Positions 5,856-7,332 of a stretch of 7,332 nucleotides of DNA are shown here, one piece after another; position 1 is the first letter of the stretch; each line of letters starts with the position of its first letter. The stretch is from JAWPMV01 sp038527215 (GTDB taxonomy: Bacteria > Bacteroidota > Bacteroidia > J057). The stretch covers positions 1 to 7,332 of the forward strand of contig JBCBGC010000204.1 in assembly GCA_038527215.1 (NCBI GenBank). The letters run 5' to 3'. The notes under the pieces are model-generated. The model was not told where the DNA came from. It saw only the letters and a list, made by a program, of their open reading frames with translations, and did no database searches. Made by a program: the position numbers and the translations under genes.

Positions 5856-6856
5856 TATTCCAGCACGATCTTGCCGAAGTGCTTACCTGATTCCTGATAA
5901 CGGAAAGCGTCGCTTAACTGATCGAAGGCAAACGATCTGTCAATCAGCGGATTAAGCCCATTGGCATCAATCGCCGCGACCATGGCTTCCTGCTGGACCC
6001 GACTGCCAACCGCCAAGCCGGTTAGGCGCAAGTGCTTGAAGAAGAGTTTGGGAAAGGTGATCTCGCCTTTACGACCATTGCCAAGGATCCCGATAGAGGA
6101 AATATGGCCGCCCATCTTGGCGGCTTCTATAGAATTACGCATGGTACTGCCTCCCCCCACGTCCAGGACGTGGTCTACTCCCCCTCCGGTCATCTTAAAG
6201 AGGGTTCGGCCCCATCTTTCATCTTCCCGATAATTCAATACAGCCTCAGCACCCATATCTTTCAAGCGTTCTGCTTTTTCCGGGGAAGAAGTTGTAGCAA
6301 AAACCCGGGCTCCGGCCATTTTGGCCAGTTGAAAAGCAAACATGCTCATGCCGCCTGTTCCTTCGATCAGGACGGACTGTCCGGCTTGAAGATTGCCTTC
6401 CACCATCAAGGCTCGCCAAGCCGTCAACGCTGCACAGGGTAAGGTAGCGGCTTCTGCATAACTGTGCCCTTGAGGGATAGGGGTAAGCGATGCCTCGGAG
6501 ATGCTGGACATTTCGGTGATGTAGCCGTTGACGGATTCACCACTGATGCCTTTCGTTTTGGCAAAAGTCGGCGCACCCTCTATCCAATTAGGAAAAAACA
6601 GAGACATGACCTTGTCGCCTACTGACCAGCGGCTGACCCCCTCACCAATGGCCACCACTTCTCCTGCTCCGTCCGACATAGGAATCCGACCTTCAGGCAC
6701 CGGAATGCCCCCTATGGCAACCAGATAGTCGTGATAATTCAGCGAAGTAGCATGCCATCTGACTACCACCTCACCGGCTTGCGGCTGTGGGTCAGCGGAC
6801 TCCAGGATGTTCAGGTGGTCTAGCCCACCATTTTCAGTAACGGCAACGTATTTCAT
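5852..6856 (-). CDS. Zinc-free medium-chain dehydrogenase/reductase (quinone oxidoreductase-like)
   Basis: A 334-residue NAD(P)H-dependent oxidoreductase of the medium-chain dehydrogenase/reductase superfamily, soluble and cytoplasmic. The N-terminal GroES-like part spans about 1-130: SLNYHDYLVAIG at 38-49 and SDGAGEVVAIGEGV at 61-74. The Rossmann fold follows, with EGTGGMSMFAFQLAK at 165-179 as the nucleotide-binding turn and ATTSSPEKAERL at 187-198 at the end of the second strand; its Ser-Ser and Lys suggest NADPH preference. LDVGGG lies at 231-236, and HFGKIVLEY closes the protein. The catalytic Cys of zinc alcohol dehydrogenases is replaced by Asn40/Tyr41, and the four-Cys structural zinc lobe is absent, so despite frequent annotation as alcohol dehydrogenase it is more likely a reductase of enones, quinones or enoyl groups. 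ATG 6856 fits the family start. It lies 80 bases downstream of the AlkB-type gene on the same strand, which suggests but does not prove a shared pathway. Confidence 0.92.
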   Translation of the reverse strand: MKYVAVTENGGLDHLNILESADPQPQAGEVVVRWHATSLNYHDYLVAIGGIPVPEGRIPMSDGAGEVVAIGEGVSRWSVGDKVMSLFFPNWIEGAPTFAKTKGISGESVNGYITEMSSISEASLTPIPQGHSYAEAATLPCAALTAWRALMVEGNLQAGQSVLIEGTGGMSMFAFQLAKMAGARVFATTSSPEKAERLKDMGAEAVLNYREDERWGRTLFKMTGGGVDHVLDVGGGSTMRNSIEAAKMGGHISSIGILGNGRKGEITFPKLFFKHLRLTGLAVGSRVQQEAMVAAIDANGLNPLIDRSFAFDQLSDAFRYQESGKHFGKIVLEY

Positions 6857-6936
6857 GTCTCGGAGTTTTGGGGCAGAAAAGGCGCAAAATAAGGATAAAT
6901 CGAGACTTAGTCTGCAAGCCTTTTTTCCTTATTTCT
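6857..6936 (-). repeat. AlkB-to-dehydrogenase gap with nested and competing inverted repeats
   Basis: This 80-base gap contains three perfect inverted repeats. One pairs AAATAAGGA (6887-6895) with TCCTTATTT (6926-6934), nine pairs across 30 bases. A second pairs AAAAGGC (6877-6883) with GCCTTTT (6918-6924), seven pairs; its arms cross the first, so the two exclude each other or form a pseudoknot. A third, AGACT-T-AGTCT at 6903-6913, sits inside both loops. In the transcript from the alkB side the stems end in mixed U-rich sequence without a clean U tract. They may act as a weak terminator or attenuator, or may be chance in AT-rich DNA. Confidence 0.35.
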
Positions 6937-7332
6937 CTAACCGAGGGCTACCATACTTTGTTCGTATTGCTGGATCTTCCGGTCCATGACGTAGAACCAC
7001 AAAGGAGGGAAATGAGCCAGGATCATCGCAGAAGGATAACCAAAGGGCATCTCTGGTGCTTCTTCGTGATGATCAAGGATTTGAAATTTCTTGCTCGCCA
7101 TATAATGGTGATCCGAATGGCGGGTCAGTTCATAAAGCATGATGCGCCCTAATTCGTAATTGGCATTCCAGGAATGGCGAGGCATGACGCGCTCGTACTT
7201 TCCAGAAGGTAGTTTTTCACGCCGCAATCCATAGTGCTCGATATAGTTGACAGTCTCCAACAAAAGGGCTCCATTGAGGCCGACTACGATGGCCATCAGC
7301 GCCACAAAGGGACCAAAGGCCGCCAGAATGAT
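6937..7332 (-). CDS. alkB: AlkB-type alkane 1-monooxygenase, C-terminal 131 residues (runs off right edge)
   Basis: This is the end of a membrane-bound non-haem di-iron hydroxylase that inserts oxygen into the terminal carbon of alkanes or related chains, taking electrons from rubredoxin. The frame is open to base 7332, so the first two thirds (including the HExxH-type and EHxxGHH-type boxes) lie outside. Visible residues: a last membrane segment at about 1-26, then NYIEHYGL at 29-36, the most telling AlkB motif, RHSWNAN at 52-58, and the last histidine box LTRHSDHH at 69-76. The canonical last box is LQRHSDHH; Gln is Thr here. Next come EEAPEMPFGYPSAM (90-103) and FPPLWFYVMD (108-117), also as in AlkB. 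The related XylM or a fatty acid hydroxylase is possible, but NYxEHYG with RHSWN favours AlkB. A GTG at 7305 is not the true start, since homologous sequence continues upstream of it. The substrate chain length cannot be judged from this part. Confidence 0.9.
   Translation of the reverse strand: MILAAFGPFVALMAIVVGLNGALLLETVNYIEHYGLRREKLPSGKYERVMPRHSWNANYELGRIMLYELTRHSDHHYMASKKFQILDHHEEAPEMPFGYPSAMILAHFPPLWFYVMDRKIQQYEQSMVALG

Noticed and set aside
6032..6442. Plus-strand open frame of 136 codons inside the dehydrogenase gene
   Set aside because: It is antisense to the nucleotide-binding domain of a well-supported dehydrogenase, with no family features of its own.
7303..7305. GTG at 7305 as the start of the AlkB-type gene
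   Set aside because: The frame continues to the window edge with residues that fit the preceding membrane segment, and the motifs place this piece at the C-terminal end of a much longer protein.
1..7332. Mobile element, phage, CRISPR, toxin-antitoxin or other novel system
   Set aside because: No transposase, integrase, long terminal repeats, spacer-repeat pattern or small paired genes could be found; all genes belong to known metabolic or transport families.

Overview
The window looks like chromosome from a member of the Bacteroidota, possibly a Saprospiria-like marine or aquatic lineage. This is inferred from two lipoprotein S1 sulfatases, a sodium/solute symporter paired with one of them, starts without Shine-Dalgarno sequences, and a base composition that looks close to 50 % GC by eye. 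Genus and species cannot be set from the sequence alone. There is no RNA gene, CRISPR array, insertion sequence, phage gene or attachment site. The window is densely coding; its longest non-coding stretch is about 150 bases.

Layout. (1) Bases 1-2564, minus strand: a sodium/solute symporter (795-2564) is followed after 9 bases by a formylglycine sulfatase that runs off the left edge (785 to 1). The sulfatase is easy to miss because it has no end in the window and an open but non-coding frame lies opposite it. (2) Bases 2565-2715: a divergent intergenic region with a near-perfect 23-base inverted repeat. (3) Bases 2716-5855, plus strand: a cytoplasmic FrnE-type DsbA-family protein, an acyl-CoA thioesterase II (tesB) and a second lipoprotein sulfatase, with gaps of 75 and 26 bases, so probably one transcript. 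(4) Bases 5852-7332, minus strand: the C-terminal third of an AlkB-type alkane monooxygenase, then after 80 bases a zinc-free medium-chain dehydrogenase/reductase. The dehydrogenase converges on the second sulfatase, and the two genes share the four bases CTAG as both stop codons.

How the genes may work together (inference). The left pair fits outer-surface or periplasmic desulfation of an organic sulfate and uptake of the product by sodium symport. The right pair fits terminal oxidation of hydrocarbon or fatty chains. TesB hydrolyses acyl-CoA and so also belongs to acyl-chain metabolism. The second sulfatase belongs to another S1 subgroup, with CTASR in place of CxPSR at its formylglycine site.

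I see no clear sign of an undescribed defence, mobile or biosynthetic system. The points most worth a second look are the divergent palindrome, the variant active sites of the two sulfatases, the joining of a cytoplasmic thioesterase to an exported sulfatase, and the competing inverted repeats ahead of the dehydrogenase.
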